DNA from: Heliocidaris tuberculata
Lineage: Eukaryota; Echinodermata; Echinoidea; Camarodonta; Echinometridae
Assembly: GCA_025618425.1 (NCBI GenBank)
Contig: CM046832.1
Span: 71,966,696-72,030,695, forward strand
DNA length: 64,000 nucleotides
Direction: 5' to 3'
Of the stretch, positions 14,701 to 29,000 are shown piece by piece. Made by a program: the position numbers and the translations under genes. Position 1 is the first letter of the stretch, and each line of letters starts with the position of its first letter. The notes below the pieces were generated by a model that ran no database searches, was not told the DNA's origin, and saw only the letters and a program-made list of their open reading frames with translations.

Positions 14701-17700
14701 CGAAGCGCGAAAGCTCTGACGTTTTAGCAAATTTAAGAGAAAGAAAACCGTGCTCTTAGCAAACAATTTTTTTAGGCGAAAAGTTAGTTCGACGCCCGAA
14801 CTATTTTCATTTATTTGGACGCATTACTGCACTGTATGTAACAGGGGTGGGTGCAGGGAAGGGGGAGTTTCCTCCTTCCCGCGCGAAGCGCGAAAGCTCT
14901 GACGTTTTAGCAAATTTAAGAGAAAGAAAACCGTGCTCTTAGCAAACAATTTTTTTAGGCGGAAAGTTATAGTTCGACGCCCTGACTCCTTTTCAATTAT
15001 TTGGACGCAATACTGCACTGTATGTAACAGGAGTGGGTGCAGGGAGGGGAGAGTTTCCCCCTCCCCGCGAAGGGCGAAAGCTCTGACGTTTCATAGCAAA
15101 TTTGAGGGAAAGATAACGGCTCGTAGCACCTTTTTTTAAGCGGAAAGTTAGTTCGACGCCCGGACTGCTTTTCAATTAGGCTATTTGGACGCAATACTGC
15201 ACTGTATGTAACTGGGGTGGGTACAGAGAGGGGGGGGGGGGTTCTCCTTGACCGCGCGAAGCGCGAAAGCTCTGACGTTTTAGCAAATTTGAGAGAAAGA
15301 TAACCGTGCTCGTAGCAAACAATTTTTTTAGGCGGAAAGTTATAGTTCGACGTCCTGACTGCTTTTTAATTATTTGGACGCAATATTGCACTGTATGTAA
15401 CGGGGGTGGGTGTAGGGAGGGGGAGTCATTTCCCCCTTCCCGCGCGAAGCGCGAAAACTTTGACGTTTTAGCAAATTCTGAGAGAAAGATAACGGCTCGT
15501 AGCGCCTTTTAAGGTTTTTTTCTCTCATTTCCCCGCTTTTTCGCTCTCGCCTTTTTTTTAAGGGGATGAAAAGGGGGCCATGGCCCCCTTTTACCCCCCC
15601 CCCCACCTCTGTCTACGCCAGTGCCTGTTAGTTGCCAACTAACGTAGTAACGATTCCATTTTATCGAGTCATTTCGTCAACCCTTGGGTTCCAAACTAAT
15701 AACGAACCCATTTTATCGAGTCATTTTGTCACCCTGTTAGTTACCAACTAATAACGAATCCACTTTATCAAGTAATTTCGTCACCACTTCCGTTCCAAAC
15801 TAATAACAAAACCATTTTATCGAGTCATTTCGTCACCACTTGGGTTCCAAATTAGGAACGAATCCATTTGATTGAGTCATTTCGTCACCCTGTTTGTTGC
15901 TAACTAATAACGCATCCATTTTATCGAGTCATTTCGTCACCTCTTTGGTTACAAACCAATAACGAATCCATTAATAATAATCATAAACATAATCATTAAT
16001 TTTTAAAAGATAATTTTAATTGTAGATTAAATTTTACAACCCACCTTTAGTTAGCACTTATTTAGTATTAGATTGATGGAATTTTAGTTAGCTTCGTAAA
16101 TCATTGTTTTTGTATTTATACATTGCTTAATGTGATAACTATTGTGAATATTAGTTTGAATTATATGCTTATATATCGAATTATAACTTGCATTTTCATA
16201 AGCAAATCTTAAACCTGGGGCCGGACCTGACTAGCACTTGTGCTATTTTCTGGTTCCATTTCATCATTTTTTCTGGTTTTTACCATGATCTAATTATATA
16301 ATGTTTTTCTGTAAATATTGTAAATATCCTTATGTATTGTATCTTGTTATTGTTAAATAAATACAATCATATCATATCATTTATCATTTATCGAACCATT
16401 TTGTCACCCTGTTGGTTACCAACTAGTAACGAATCCACTTTATCAAGTAATTTCGTCACCCCTTGGGTTCCAAACTAATAAAATATCCATTTTATTGATT
16501 CGTTTCGTCACCATTTGGGTTCCAAACTAATAAAAAATCAATTTTATCGAGTCATTTCGTCACCCTGTTGGTTGCTAACTAATAACGCATCCAATCCATT
16601 TTATCAAGTGAATTCGTCACATTGCTGGTTCCTAATTAACAAAGAATCTATTCTATCGAGTAACTTCGTCACCCTATTGGTTGCCCAAATCATATTAGAT
16701 GTTAGACAACTCACCTGTACTTATCACAGTCACTAAATATGGATCCATAAATCCATCAGAGTTCTGGGCACGGGACACCAAGGCAGTCTGAACCAGGGAT
16801 AGTTGCTCGAGTTCATCGTCTGTTCCGTTCGTCACGAAGACGATGATCTCGGCGACCACGCTGCCGGCAGTCAGCGCATCAACCCTTGCCTCGGGTGGTG
16901 ACAAAAACCCGGCAGTGTTCTGAAGACCGACGGTGACCTGGAAAGATGTATTCTTATGTTTTTAATGTTAGGTTTTTTATAACTGTATCTTCGTAACTCT
17001 TTAAATAAAACACTCCTTTATATTTAAAGCTGCAAGATACGAACATGCTTCTATCTTCTTGCAGCCTAAAGGCCTATGTATATGTTTATTTGTCAAAATT
17101 AATTTCAGATAAGTCATTTCGAACGGTTTATGTCTACCTTCACAACTATTATTCTAATCTGCGAAATGAATTTTCCTCCAACTAAATAAAGTCACAACAA
17201 AGAAGATATGAATGAATTACCAGACATAGTTATAGTGAAGAACAGTATGACATTTCATACTCACATAATTCTCTATAATAGATGCCATTTCGATGAAATA
17301 AGCTGAGGTAGGATCTGCCAAACTGTCTTCATATGTTAGGTCGAATGAAGCTGTAACTATATAATTCGTTACACCTGTGGGGACGTGATCACAAAATAAG
17401 TGGTTTTGATCGGATAATAATGAGGAAGCTATAAAAAGTTAATTAGTAGAATGAAACGTTGTGTTATAAGGATAAATATGTTTTTTTTAATGGATACACC
17501 TTTCCAATCATATCATGGAATGTTAGAAACAATTTAGACTGGAACAAAATTTCTTTTAAAAATCATGAATAAAAAACAACATAATCGTTTTCATCACTTA
17601 GTTTGGTACGTCATATTTGAAAAAAAAATGAGATCAAAATTTCAACGTTAAAACATAAAGAAGAAATACCAACCAATACCATAATACAAGTCATTTATGC

Positions 17701-20048
17701 TCTCATACCTAAATTACTGTGTTGCTGTTTGGGGCAACTGTAGTCGAACTAGATTGGATAAATCATTTAAATTACAGAAAAAGGCCCTTCGCATATGCCT
17801 GGGATGTCCCTATCTTACCCCTTCTGCCACACTGTTTAGAAAATTGAAATCTCTTAATATTTTTTATTTGTACTATTACTCCCTTGCTCTCCTTGGTTTC
17901 TTTTACTTTAAAAATAAATTACCCTCTAATATTTCTCAAATGTTCACTCTTAATTACCAGATACATAATCATGATACCCGTTTTAAGGATTCTTTTCACT
18001 TATGGCCAGGAAAAACAAATAATGCAGTGAAATCAGTACGACATAATTTCCCTGTGATTTGAAACTCAATCCCCTAATATATTTCTAATTGCATACAATC
18101 ACTTCTTTCAAAAAACGTTGAAGCATTTTCTTTCCCTTAAATATGTATGGTAAAAAATTTTTCTGTTTCTATTTTACTTTGTTTTCTATATTATTTTGTG
18201 TTACATTTTTGTTTTGTTTTTTTATTTGTTGTCTACATCATTTTCGCAATATCTTTTGTGAATACATGCATACGTTGGGGAACTATGCTTGTACAAGGCC
18301 CAAGGGCTTTATTATGTAGTTCCCAATTTTATTTTCTAATTTCGTTTAATACATATACAATATTTTGTATTTGTTTTGAATGTACTTTTTAATCGAGAAT
18401 GAAATAAATGAGAATTGAATTAAATTTAATAGAATACATATGAACATGTATATATAATCAAAATATATCTGTCATATGTAATCTTTACACGCTTAAACTT
18501 ATGGCATGGTGAAGTAGTTAGGTATGATAGTATTAATTCAACATGTTTGCAAAGATTTAGACAAATCTGCCTATAATCCAGCGTGCGGCATCAACTTTAG
18601 ACATGACATCAAGATAGCAATTTACTGCAATTATTATCTATATAGAACAGGTCAAAATTTCATAAAAATCGCCTAAAAGATATTAGTTAAAAAATATTTG
18701 CAACTGTTTTAATTCACTTTTAAATGTCAAGAATGTTCAGGTTTACGGACTTACCTGTCATAGTGACCACAGCTACATTCGTCTCCAACTCATCCCCATC
18801 TGATCCTGAACCTATACACGAGTAGTAGCCCTGGTCCTGGACCAATGCAGGGGATATGATCAGTGGCGATCGGTCAGCATTGTCCACTAGGATTTGGTCA
18901 TTCTTTTTCCACGTGAAACTCTCAGCGTTCTGGAATGCACATGATAGACTGAGACTTGCTCCATACTCTATCTCTTGCGATGCAGGGTGTTCTATCACCT
19001 CGATCGGTTCTGGAATATGAAAAAATGATTGAGATCGGTTCGTCTTTTATTGGAGATAACAGTGTAATTCCAGCGTAACGGACATGACATTCTGACCTAT
19101 TTTCCTTCTTTAAGATAGTTTTAAGCAAAATCAAATGTCTTAAAACATATTGCAGTAAGTGAATCAGGCACATTTGACTATCAGGGACATACGCAAATTT
19201 CAGAGTATTCCACTGAGAGGAGAAAGAGAAGAGAAAATGAACTCCTGTGAATAGTTTGAAAAAAAAATGTTAGTTTTGGGGTTCACTGAGTCTAACCGAG
19301 GTATTGAGAGAAGCTTATAATCATACGTTAAACATAAATAGAGTTTGTGAAACGATTAGCCTGCACATTTCCTTGTCAGAACTAGAAAGTGGAGTAACGG
19401 ACATGACAGCTTTTGCGTAATGGATATGACACCTTTTCCCGCTTTTTAAAGATCCCTATAACTTTGCTTATAAAATAACCAATGTCTCATGTAAACCTCC
19501 TATCAGTAATCTTTGTTCCATTCACGTCAACTTACAACCAAAAAAATCAAAATGTGAAATGCTAGTGGCGTGAAATAATGAGACATAGTCATAATGACAA
19601 GATGTTTTGACCAAAATTGTCGCCACATTTTGTCCCTAGGTGATTAAAAAAAAAAGAAATTTATACCTAAATGTACTTGAACCCTATTAATATACCAACC
19701 AATGGAAGGGCTTGTTAAGCGCTTTTGTTTGATACTAAATATGTCATGGTAACACAAATATTTCTGGACCTATTGCTAATTTTATGATTTTTGGCAGGTG
19801 AACATTTTCCGTGGAATTGCTCAAGACTGAATGTAGGTAGACACGGTTTAATCTATGACGTGTCACGACATATTGGAGTGTGAATACATGAATGCAACAT
19901 GGAAATGCTAGAGGAGCCCAGCAACATCAACTGAATAGAGCCTGGAACCAAGTATACAGATTAATAATAAAAAAATCAGAGCAAATAAGAAGACAATGAA
20001 TATCAAAATATGATTATGATGATCGAGAGAACAAACAAGAGAAGAGAT

Positions 20049-20080
<32 letters not shown>

Positions 20081-23000
20081 GGGTGTGGTTGATATACCCA
20101 TCATGTAAGAAATAACTAATGGTAAGCAGTATATAACAAATAACAAGTAAGCCGACAAATACACAAAATAACATAGGGAAATGAACTTGTGAGTTATGAT
20201 ACAAAATTATGATACAAACTGGAAAAAGATATTGTGATTGTACTTTATAAAATAATTTCGTAATCACTGACCATTCTGAACTATTGCTGTATTGCAATTA
20301 ATACCGGTAAAAGTTGATGGACATTCACACACATAAATCCCGTCTTCCGCAGTACAGATGCCAGCATTCTGACACGGTGATGAGAGGCATGGATCAACAG
20401 CTGACAGAAACAAAAACGGTGGCGTTACATCAAAATGGAACACAACAGAACTATTTTAGGCTGTTTTAGTTTCTCGGTAAAAACTAATTTTTCCTTTGCT
20501 TGTGTCTAAAAATGATGTTTGTAGCGCAAATATAACAGTGCCACACATACGATATCATCTTGAATCAGAATCTTAAAGTCAGACAATTATAATATGAAAT
20601 ATTGGAGCTCAACACTGAATCGGCCATGTAAGTGAATTTGATTGAATGTTACGTTTGTATATGATATAGAAATCAAAGAAATAAACACTAAATTAAAAAG
20701 AGCAGTTCAGAAAACAAGCGTAATAACAGTCAACAGATAGCAGATACACAATATTAGGGAATAATTATACGCTTTAACAGAACGCCTCTAACAAAAAAGC
20801 ATTAAACTACAATCTACATAAAAAGTGAAAGCAATTTTTCCGACAAAAGCAAACAATAAATACGGCTTGGGATCTATTATTCTGCTACATCTCACATACC
20901 TTGTGTAATGCTTTCATCTGATTGCAAAAAGTATTAAAATCATGATTTGAAAGTTTGATGAATTATATTCATAATACCATAAACACATTATGAAACTCGA
21001 TGTAATATAACTATTCTAACAAAATAAGCTCCCCAGATTAATAATCGGAAGATATACAGCACGTACATGATTTCCGTTGCCACAAAATACTAAGCGATAC
21101 AAGTCATATACATGTAGCGATCATTAATCATTTTAAATTTTGTTCTTCAATATGAATATATAAATTACAATAGTTTCAAGTTTCAAGAGACCATAATAAT
21201 GTTAATATTCCATCTAATCCTCAATTGTGGGAGCACTGTGGTATATTGGTGAAGCATCTTGACTCTCCTAGAAGAGGTCACGGGTTCGACCCTTGGTCGG
21301 TGCATCCATCCTTGGACAAGGTGTTTTTGCCACATTTGTCCCTCTCGACCCTGGCAATGTTGGGGTAACAATAATTTATGGTGTCCGAAGAAAGAGCAGT
21401 ATTACTACTCATGTGGCTACCTTGGGTTAATAAGACCAAATTAGTATTATTATTATCCTCGATCCTTCAACAAAAATTGATATATTTTTCTGCTATCACT
21501 GCTATTTTAACCCTTACCTTCACATAACATTCCATCTCCTGCGTATCCGTCAGCGCACACGCATTCATAGCTCCCAACTGTGTTGATGCACACTGCATTG
21601 ACGTCGCACGCTGTCGTCGATGAACTGCATTCATCGACATCACTGCACACAACTGATCCATCATCGCTCGTTGACACGGTCTCATAGCCGGTACGACATT
21701 GGCAGTTATAACTGTCGATCTCGTTAAAGCAGTCGGCAACGCTGGGGCATGGGTCGAGGCTTTCACAGATATTGAAAGCTAGAATGGAAATTGTGTAAGA
21801 GATCCATTATAAGGTTATCATCATTACTCTCTTTTAATATTTGGTGAGATGGGTCGATCAGCCTGCATATGGTACAGGGGGGGGGGGGGGGGGGGGGTGG
21901 TAAGACGAAATGTAAAGTGACATAGTAACAAACCATTTACAGTAATTACGTTCAGAATATCTGAATTCTTTCTATGAAGCGGTTTGGTCAGGTGGTCGGT
22001 CAAACCTTCCAGGAAAATAAGCCTCAATATACTATAGCATGTTTTCCGCACATAAGTTGCTGTTGGCATCCCCGAAAACTTGACACCATCTCGATTGTCC
22101 TACCTAGCAACAACTAATATATGCATTCTAAATATGATATTTTAAAAGTGAAACAAGTGACTGTTATAATTTGTAGCTAATCACTCAAGGAAGAAGCTTC
22201 CAAGTATTTTGAATACACTACAAAATGGTACATTGAAAATGAATAGAAAGGTTGGCCAGTTGTGAAGGAGACATACCTCCGCATGTAGTCCCATCCCCAG
22301 AGAATCCTGTTAGACATTGACAGACGAACGAACCATCGGTGTTGATACACTGTGCATTCTCGTCACAATCAGTCTCTCCTGAAATACACTCGTCAACGTC
22401 TGAAATAGAAAACAGTGAAAGCAAGTATAATCCCACATATTCATGATATGAAACTTATTATCGCCTTTCCTGGATTCACCAACTTGCACGGATCACTAAA
22501 AGACACATCTATCTATCTATCTATCTATAGATCTATCTATCTATCTTTCTAGCCTATTTCGTTCTACTGGAGAAGGAAGGCCTCTTCATCTGTAACATTG
22601 GTATTTATGTACAGAAATTTACCTACAGCTGTTATTTTACAGCACATACATGTATTCTTGTACATTGTAATAACAGAGTCTCAGTTGTCATGAGTTTTGT
22701 AAACGTGATTGGTATTTACAGACCTTATGTTCCTCTTGATACTATCTGAATGCAACTATCCCCTCTCACTCCTCTTTCTCTTTCTCTCTCTCTCTCTTTC
22801 TATCTATCTCTCTCCCTCTCCTTCCTTTTCATTTTAGTTTTTTCATTGGTTGGCCTTGTGCTATCCACTATGCATTGTTTGCTTATGTATATTCATTGTA
22901 TGATCTATATATTTGTGATGAGGACGTCAAGTCAAGCTTTGCTTATGACGACCCCCTTTTCTATGTATATTTTTATGTGACCATACATGTTGAAAGATTG

Positions 23001-26000
23001 TAAATTTATGATGAATATGGAAATACATAAATATCAAATCAAATCAAATCAAATCAAATCACTTCTCCATTTCGCTCCATTTGTAAATTATTTGTGAGCT
23101 CATACGAGTTATCACATTTGGCCTGTAAAATATACAATAGCCTAGTAAATGTAAGGAAGAGGCTACGATTTGCAGAAGCGTTTAAAATTAGAATAGTGTC
23201 CCACAAAGCATCAAATGCATGTGTCGCAAACCCTATTTAAAATCAATCTTACATTCATTTACCTTATTCAAAAGGTTAATCATTCAAATATCTACAATTT
23301 AATGCAAGTCATGAGGAAAATAGTATCGATCTATTTGGATAATGTCCTTGATCACCGATGTGCTATATCTCTACCTGTACACGTCACTCCATTTCCCGAA
23401 TATCCACTCTGACATCGACATTCAAACGACCCATCGACATCAACGCAGTCTGCATTGATGTCGCATCCGTGATCGTCTGTCGTACATTCATCAATATCTA
23501 TGGGTAGGTGGGGAAGGGGGCAGGATAGAAAAAAAAGTTGGTATGTTATGTTAAATAATAACTGCTAATCCATACAGAAAAATGAATTTAAAAAAAACCA
23601 TACATCTAAGTGTACTTATTTTAGTTTCCATGTATTTAGCCTTCTCTCTCTCTCTCTCCTTACCACACTCTCCCTCCCCTTTTTTATTATTGTACAAGTA
23701 TTTTCTGGGGCTGTTATCGCATTCAATTGTCTTTTTCGACGCGGCGGGTCAAATCTATGACCGATGTCGACAAATGATCAGTAAATTTCATGTACAAGAA
23801 CAAGTTACTGAGAAATCGGCGGTGAAAAGGAGCATAACAATAACCTTTAAAACACTGAAACAGCTAAAAGAAATATTACAACACATAAAAAATCATTTGA
23901 TGTGGGGTTCAGACAAATTTCAATTTTATTCCATTGGATATTTAATTCGGAATTCACAGTTGAATATTATCTTAATTATGTCGCCAATATCAGAATCTTT
24001 GTCGACATGTCATCTCCACGCCAAAATGACTTTTTGTCGACATGATTGCCGACAAAAGGTTTGTTGATTGCAGCACCATTATTTTCATATATCACTCAAA
24101 ACAAACCAAGCAACAAACCTTATTAATCAATTGATCAATAAAAAAATCGACCAATCAAAAACAATTAATTAAATAATTTTGTTTGTATCAATGCTATTCA
24201 TCAGTCTACAACTCACTTGTACACTGTGTCCCATCTCCAGTATAGCCAGATTGACAGATACATGTAAACGATCCTACTGTATTGATGCATTCAGCCATTG
24301 AATGACAGAAGCCTGTGTCACATTCATTGATATCTAGCAATAAAAACAAAAGATTATAAGAAGAATAATATTATTTGGATTAACCTACTTGTTTCATTCA
24401 TATTTCATATGCGTATATAATTTGAACAAAATGTTGTATTTTCGTCGTACCTCTGTCATTAAAAAGAGTTTTGAGTTTTTCATAGATAAGAGGGAACGCC
24501 ATCCGAAAGACGTGACTCAGATTCGAACCGGGTCCGATCAGAGTCAGTTTGCAGGAGAGGACAGAGAGCTAACCGTGTACCTGTTGAGAGTACATTTTAA
24601 CCAAATTATAACTTGAGAGTGCAAAGAGAGATTAACATCTATTGTTTTCTAAAGGTTGCCATGGTGATTAAGTATTCTAAAGCGAAGGTATGCTTCAATG
24701 TATACCTCAATGTTGCTGTTACAGAAAGCGTTTGATTGTGAAAGAATAGTGTATTAATGTTGGTAATGTTTCATGAAGCTTACCTTCACACGTAACTCCT
24801 TCTCCTGAGAAGCCGCTTTGACACTGACATTCATAGCTTCCATCGGTGTTAACACAGTCAGCACTGATGTCACAGTTATGATCATCCGTCATACATTCAT
24901 CGATATCTTCATATGAAATTAAAAAAAAAAAAGTTTTACTCATTGAATTCTCCATTTGACTGTTGGACTGCATGTATGACAGGTGGGTTTTCACGGGGCA
25001 CGCGAACAATTCGCGAACTGACTTGAAAAAGTGGCAAAGTCCAACATTCGTATTTTAGGCTCCAAAAGTTCGCCAAACATGCGCGGGGGTTCGGAAGCGT
25101 CGTCAATTGTCCGCAGAAGTCGTTTTTAGTCCGGATGGAATTTTGAAAAAGTTTGAAATTTCTTGCGAATGTTTCCAGCTTCCCGGGACGTGATTTCCTC
25201 GTGATTTGCTCTTGAAAATGTCTAAAAAGTTTCGTCATATGCGTAGGACGTGCGTGATGTTCGCAAAATCTTCGTTAAACCCCAAACAGATTCCGACAGT
25301 TTGGAAAATGTCTCGCGCATATCTCGCGAAAGCAGCGAAGTTCGTCCGATCATTTATCATGTTGTTCGCATTTTAGTCGCGTGTTCCTCGTGTATGTGGA
25401 CAACGCTACACATGGCATTTGCACATACATACGTTGTGAGAACTACGCACAAACCATTGGCCGCGGAACCGGGGGGGGGGGGGGCTGGGGGCCCCCCAGC
25501 CTCCCTCCCCACTTTTTTGAGTAGACACGTTTTATAAAATCTCGGAAAAAGGTTCGAAAATTGTCGTTAATGAGTGAAATCAAATCAGCCCCCCCCCCCT
25601 CCCACTGTCAAAAACGCTCCACGGCCCCTGCAAACTGATTTACGGCTCTATTGTCGCGAAATATTCGGAGAAAACTTCTCTGAATGTTGGAATTTGCCAT
25701 TTTTTCAACATTCGCATCCTTAGCGAATCGTTCGCGTGCCCCGTGAAAACCCACCTTATATAAAGAACTCCAAGACCCGTCAGAGTTTTAATCAAATTGA
25801 AGTTTTATTGTTCATATTATGATATACATGAATACATTCTGTTCATTCTTACATCATATTCTCTCAGATTAAAGAGAATATAAAGAGTTGTATCATATCT
25901 CGATTGAAATATACTATACGGAACGCTGGATAATCATATTCATTTCATAAACAAGAATATAAAAAAAAGGGAAAACAATGAAGACACACTGATGTCATCT

Positions 26001-29000
26001 AAAGCGAATGTAACTCTTGCTATTCGAGCTCCTGACATTTAAACTTTTATTTTGAACGATCCATTAAGCAGATGGATAAGGGAAAAAAAAACCTTGGGGA
26101 ATTCGGATGGTGAACAAGAATAATGAATTATCTACCTTCACACGGGAATCCGTCTCCGATATAACCTGCATTGCACTGACACGTATAACCTCCTGGTGTG
26201 TTCGTACAGGCTGAATTCTCATCGCAGTTGTCAATATCTTCCTCGCACTCGTCATAATCTTGAGAAGAAAAAAAAATCAAGCATAAATTCCACAATGATA
26301 AAAGAGTCGTTACTGACATCACGCTACGCTATCGTTCGTTTTTGTTATATAAGGGATGATACACACACACAAAAAAGGACTCCCAAAGACGTATTGAGTA
26401 AAACTGGTCATACCCCCACCACCCCCGTTTGAAAGCCTAGAAAAAAATCAAAGCTTTTTACTACGTACTTACAATTGGTCTATGATTCACAGAACTGCCC
26501 ACATAATATATGCCGTCCACTTACCAGGAAAGATTCCAGCCCTTTGTTGATTAGTTTCCAGATACCTTTAATATTGACTTCAGTTGTTCATAGAGCAGAG
26601 AAAAAACGCAAGGCGAGAGGGCATAGGAAATGACGGACTTGACGGGATGAGTTATTTTCTTGCACAGTAATTATAGCCTTTTTTCCCCCTTATTTCCAGA
26701 GGAATCTCAAGGATTTTACCAAGACGAGCAAATTTCAGAACCATGAGGACCGATTTATACCCTTGTCAACCAATTTCTCTGCAGACATGTTTCTTTTTCA
26801 TTTTGGAAAATATCGGCTAACTTGCCGACAAATGTGATCCAACATGCCCCATTTAAAAAACTTTACCGATGACCCTGTCCTGACGTAGGAACCAATGACC
26901 CAACAGGTATCCCTCCTAATCATCTCTTTTATGAAGAGACACAATCACAATGTTGTTAGTAAAAGGCTTACCTAAGACCGTCACCCATAGAGTACAGGTT
27001 CCTACATTCTTGTATACATCCGATGCCGTGAATGTAACAAGTGACATCCCCAGGTCGAAGATGGACCCGGAGGGTGGATCACTGACTGGAGTGGAGATTG
27101 GACTCAAAGAATTCTCCGTCGTGGTTGGTTCAGGCCAAGAGACCGATATCGTATCTTGATTTGGTAGGGCTGTGACCACGATGTCTTCTGGACACGTTAA
27201 CACTGGTGGCTCCTCATCTGATCGAGGAAAAGGAAGGGATGAAATATTGCATGCGAACCACTTAAACTTAGCGTGATCATGGCAGGGACCCAAACAGGAT
27301 TGTGATGGTTGGTGTTGGCCTTAGGGAATTAATTTGAAGGTGGTAATTCAGACTGCATTTGGTTCTAACACAGGCAGTTAATGTACATGATAACGCTATG
27401 ATGGTAAAGAGGACATATTTTTTCTAAAGTTCTCTGGGAGTCAAATAAGCTATCTCTCTCTCTGTGTCTCTCACACTCTCTATGTAACTTGTCATATATC
27501 ATAGTCGATTAAAATATATTTCAACAGAGAAGTAACTTCACGATTAATGGTTTTAAATACCTTTTTTTCCCAAAAGACTAACTGCCATTAAAGATCCCTT
27601 TCTATGAACGTTTTATGGTGGGTGGCGACATGGCACTTTTCCTACCTACGACTGTGACGACCACGGTACATTCCCCCGCGTTTCCTGCGGCATCCTTGGC
27701 GCTGAACCTGATGGCAGAAGACCCTATCACCAGCCTGACAGGATAGGCTTCACTCTGATTAATTGAAGGGTTCGAGTTATCCTGGACCATGGGAGGGGTG
27801 ATCATTACATCAGCGTAGTGCACACCAGGATCAGTGGTGGTGGTGAAGTCTTCAGAACAGATGACAGTAGGAGGTTCGACGTCTGTAGAAGGAAATATTG
27901 ATGTATTGTAAGTTCTTTTGTCTGGGTAATATTTAGATAATAGATATATATACACTCTTAAAATGTTGGGTAAATTTAGTTGGGTAACTGCTGGTTGGTT
28001 AAAAATATTCCCAATTCTGGGCTATTATTAACCAACTGGACACTCGAGTGGTGTAACCAATATTGGTCAATACTTTTTACCTAAATATTGGGCATATATT
28101 TACCAACAGTATTTGGTAATTATGGGTTGGGTACTTGTTGCCCTGTAGTTGTGTAATTTTGTCACATTTCCTTTGCCAGTTGGGTAAATTTTGTTGGGTA
28201 ACTGATGGTTGGTTAGAAATTCGCTTTTGCCCAACTTGTGGTAAATATTTTTACCCAATATTGGGGAAAACACTTATATGAATATTCATGAATTTTTAGT
28301 AGCGTATGGTTTGGGGTGGCCCGATTTACTAACTGTCACCGAATGCATAAAAAAATATAAGGGGTATATAAGAGCTTGCACTAGTTTGCACTTACTGGAT
28401 AGGATAGGACTAGGATAGGATAGGTTAAGATATAGGATAGGGTAGCTTAAAATAGGATAGGTTAGGATTGATTAGGTTAAGACCCAGAAGGACGTAACAA
28501 GCAGATTTCATTTTTTTTTACCTAGGTTGGAGGAAAAAGGAAACAATAAATTGGGCAGCTGAATTTGCCCAACCACATGATATTTGTTACCGAACAGCTG
28601 AACAAATAGAGGGTTGGGCAATCCTATTGGGTAAGATTGGTTGGGCAATAATTACCCAACTGAGAATATAACCAACAGTTGGGCAATTGTAGAGTTGGGT
28701 AAAATCTAATGGGTCACCAACTGATGGGCAATTTAATTTGCCCAACAACATAGTAAATGGATTGCCCAACATCAGTTGGGCAAATTTTAACCAAAAGTTG
28801 TGTGGACAGTATGTTGCCCAGTGTTGGTTAAAAATTGGGCATTTTTTTGCCCAACTTTTTTAAGAGTGTATATACATATATATATATATATAGGTAGATA
28901 GACTGATTGATTTATAACTGCTTATTTACTTACCATTTTGAATGATTAACTAACTGACTTATTGACTGGTTTGTTGGTTGATATCTTTCTTATTTGACTG

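Larger units (their letters stand above)
13341..16688. repeat. 52-bp minisatellite array, split by two insertions
   Basis: The unit contains TTTTATCGAGTCATTTCGTC and a CCAAACTAATAACGAA part. The CGTCA anchor occurs at 13385, then at 15675, 15727, 15779, 15831, 15883 and 15935, and again at 16402, 16454, 16506, 16558, 16615 and 16667. Spacing is 52 bp in almost every case. The gaps are the inserted elements 13398-15623 and about 15973-16386. Confidence 0.85.

Noticed and set aside
13899..15606. Series of similar 60-100-codon minus-strand ORFs (FRLKKLFAKST and the like)
   Set aside because: They recur because the 185-bp tandem units recur; the frame changes between units and there is no start or splice context.
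13341..16688. Possible CRISPR-like array
   Set aside because: The units are contiguous tandem repeats without unique spacers, and the context is a spliced animal gene.
21467..21766. 99-codon ORF beginning MKASTHAPALP
   Set aside because: A shadow frame of exon 12; the other frame encodes two EGF domains with correct cysteines and splice phases.
23582..24067. 161-codon plus-strand ORF
   Set aside because: It lies in an intron between two well-defined EGF exons, is antisense, shows no domain, and includes a CT-repeat region. Likely chance.
28400..28480. Telomere-like GGATA/TTAGG words
   Set aside because: The words are irregular (GGATA, GGTTA, GGACTA) and lie inside a foldback element, so this is not an interstitial telomere.
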